Source: JBGFRR01 sp041695045 (lineage in GTDB: Bacteria > Bacteroidota > Ignavibacteria > UBA10030). From it: a stretch of DNA of 15,962 nucleotides. The position numbers and the translations under genes are program-made. This document shows positions 14,880 to 15,962 of the stretch, piece by piece; within the stretch, counting starts at the first letter, position 1; the number at the start of each line of letters is the position of its first letter. The notes below the pieces were generated by a model that made no database searches, was not told where the DNA came from, and saw only the letters and a program-made list of their open reading frames with translations. The stretch covers positions 1 through 15,962 of the forward strand of contig JBGFRR010000076.1 of the NCBI GenBank assembly GCA_041695045.1, read 5' to 3'.

Positions 14880-15962
14880 TCCATCACCGCATCGAGGTCG
14901 AGCTTGGCGACCGCAGTTATCCCATCTACGTCGGCACAGGGATGGTGGCATCCTTCGCCCCAACCTGCCGGCAGCACGGCATTGCCAATCGCATCGTCAT
15001 CATCACCGACACCAACGTTGCGAAACTGTACCTCACACCCTTCGCCAAGCATCTTCACCACTTCAAGTTCGACGTCGCCTCCGTCGTCATCCCGCCGGGC
15101 GAACGGCAGAAGAGTCTCCGCCGCGCGGAACGTGTGTTTTCGGAGATGTTGAAGAAGGGAGTGGGAAGAACATCGGCAGTTCTTGCCCTAGGTGGCGGCG
15201 TGGTTGGCGACCTCGCGGGATTCGTTGCGGCCACGTATCATCGCGGCGTGCAGTTTGTGCAGGTTCCGACCACGCTTCTCTCACAAGTGGATAGTTCGGT
15301 AGGAGGAAAAGTTGCCGTGAACCATCCGCTCGGCAAGAACATGATCGGCGCGTTCTACCAGCCCGTGTTCGTCTGGACGGATGTCGATTGCCTCAGAACG
15401 CTGCCGGCACGCGAAATCTCCTGCGGACTTGGGGAGATTCTGAAGTATGGAGTGATTTGGGATGCGGAATTGTTCGAGTATCTTGAAACAAACATCGACC
15501 GATTGCTCCGATTAGAACACGATGCGGTCATGCACGTACAAGCGCGCTGCTGTGAAATCAAAGCGCACGTCACATCGAACGATGAGAAAGAGACCGGCCT
15601 GCGGATGATTCTGAATTTCGGCCACACCGTCGGCCACGCGCTCGAAGCCGCCGGCAACTACCGCACGCTCAAACACGGCGAGGCTGTTCTGCTCGGCATG
15701 GTGGCGGAAAGCTTCATCGCCCGGCAGCTCGAACTCATCGACTCGGCAACGCATGAACGGATCGCGGCGTTGGTGAGCCGTGTGCCCATTCAGGCTCGCT
15801 TCCGCACGCTCAAGCCTAAAACCGTGATGGACGCCATGAGTCGCGACAAAAAAACGGTGAGCGGCAAAAAGCGGTTTGCCCTCCCCACGCGCATCGGCGA
15901 GGTGCGTGTGGTGGAAGACGTTGACCCGAAGCTCGTGCGCGAATCCCTCGACCGTATCCTCC
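14876..15962 (+). CDS. aroB: 3-dehydroquinate synthase, cut by window edge near its C-terminus
   Basis: Converts DAHP to 3-dehydroquinate using bound NAD and a divalent metal, the second step of the shikimate pathway. The frame runs 362 codons from a GTG at 14876 to the window end, about the full family length, so only a few residues are lost. Visible are the NAD-binding GGGVVGDLAGFVAATYHRG, VPTTLLSQVDSSVGGKVAVN, GKNMIGAF, and the metal ligands: Glu in GLGEILKYG, His in NFGHTVGHALE and His in KHGEAV. AAGGAG (14865-14870) precedes the start at 5 nt. The GTG overlaps the aroK TGA, so translation is probably coupled to aroK. Confidence 0.97.
   Translation, partial: MIHHRIEVELGDRSYPIYVGTGMVASFAPTCRQHGIANRIVIITDTNVAKLYLTPFAKHLHHFKFDVASVVIPPGERQKSLRRAERVFSEMLKKGVGRTSAVLALGGGVVGDLAGFVAATYHRGVQFVQVPTTLLSQVDSSVGGKVAVNHPLGKNMIGAFYQPVFVWTDVDCLRTLPAREISCGLGEILKYGVIWDAELFEYLETNIDRLLRLEHDAVMHVQARCCEIKAHVTSNDEKETGLRMILNFGHTVGHALEAAGNYRTLKHGEAVLLGMVAESFIARQLELIDSATHERIAALVSRVPIQARFRTLKPKTVMDAMSRDKKTVSGKKRFALPTRIGEVRVVEDVDPKLVRESLDRIL

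Overview
The window is a 15.96 kb chromosomal segment of a Gram-negative bacterium, mostly housekeeping and cell-envelope genes. Gene content points to the Bacteroidota/Chlorobiota (FCB) side, most likely Ignavibacteria-like. The indications are a dTMP kinase with a GLDFSGKST P-loop next to an S41 protease with a long C-terminal extension, a PpiD-like foldase starting with a single anchor that ends in FDWGM, adjacent secD and secF, and a STAS protein beside a deoxynucleoside kinase. This placement is inference from family resemblance. Several genes have good Shine-Dalgarno sites, and the one clear intergenic promoter pair is of sigma-70 type rather than Bacteroidetes type.

Layout. (1) Positions 2-2509 (+): C-terminal four fifths of an RND efflux permease, cut by the window edge. 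(2) 3551-4213 and 2603-3517 (-): an ECF sigma factor followed by a membrane-anchored beta-rich (toast-rack-like) protein, a likely two-gene envelope-stress unit. (3) 4422-5042 and 5060-6811 (+): tmk and a C-terminal processing protease, 17 nt apart. (4) 6812-7180: a gene-free stretch with several inverted repeats. (5) 11180-7181 (-): secD, secF, a STAS anti-anti-sigma-like gene and a deoxynucleoside kinase, read in that order. (6) 11401-14239 (+): a PpiD/SurA-type isomerase and a secreted beta-barrel-like protein. (7) 14301 to the end (+): aroK and aroB, overlapping by GTGA; aroB lacks only its extreme C-terminus.

How they fit together. SecDF drives late translocation across the inner membrane, the PpiD-like protein helps secreted proteins fold, CtpA-type protease trims or degrades envelope proteins, and the small barrel-like protein is a possible outer-membrane client. 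The ECF unit could respond to envelope state. tmk and the deoxynucleoside kinase supply dNTP precursors; aroK and aroB supply the shikimate pathway. secD and the ppiD-like gene are divergently transcribed from back-to-back promoters at 11285-11352.

I saw no tRNA, rRNA, CRISPR array, phage, transposase or defence locus. The most unusual features are small palindromes lying in frame inside coding sequence: a 42-nt nested one in the S41 protease gene and an 18-nt one at the end of aroK directly in front of the aroB ribosome-binding site. The mirrored repeat units in the 6.8-7.2 kb gap are the other candidate. I do not see a convincing new multi-gene system.
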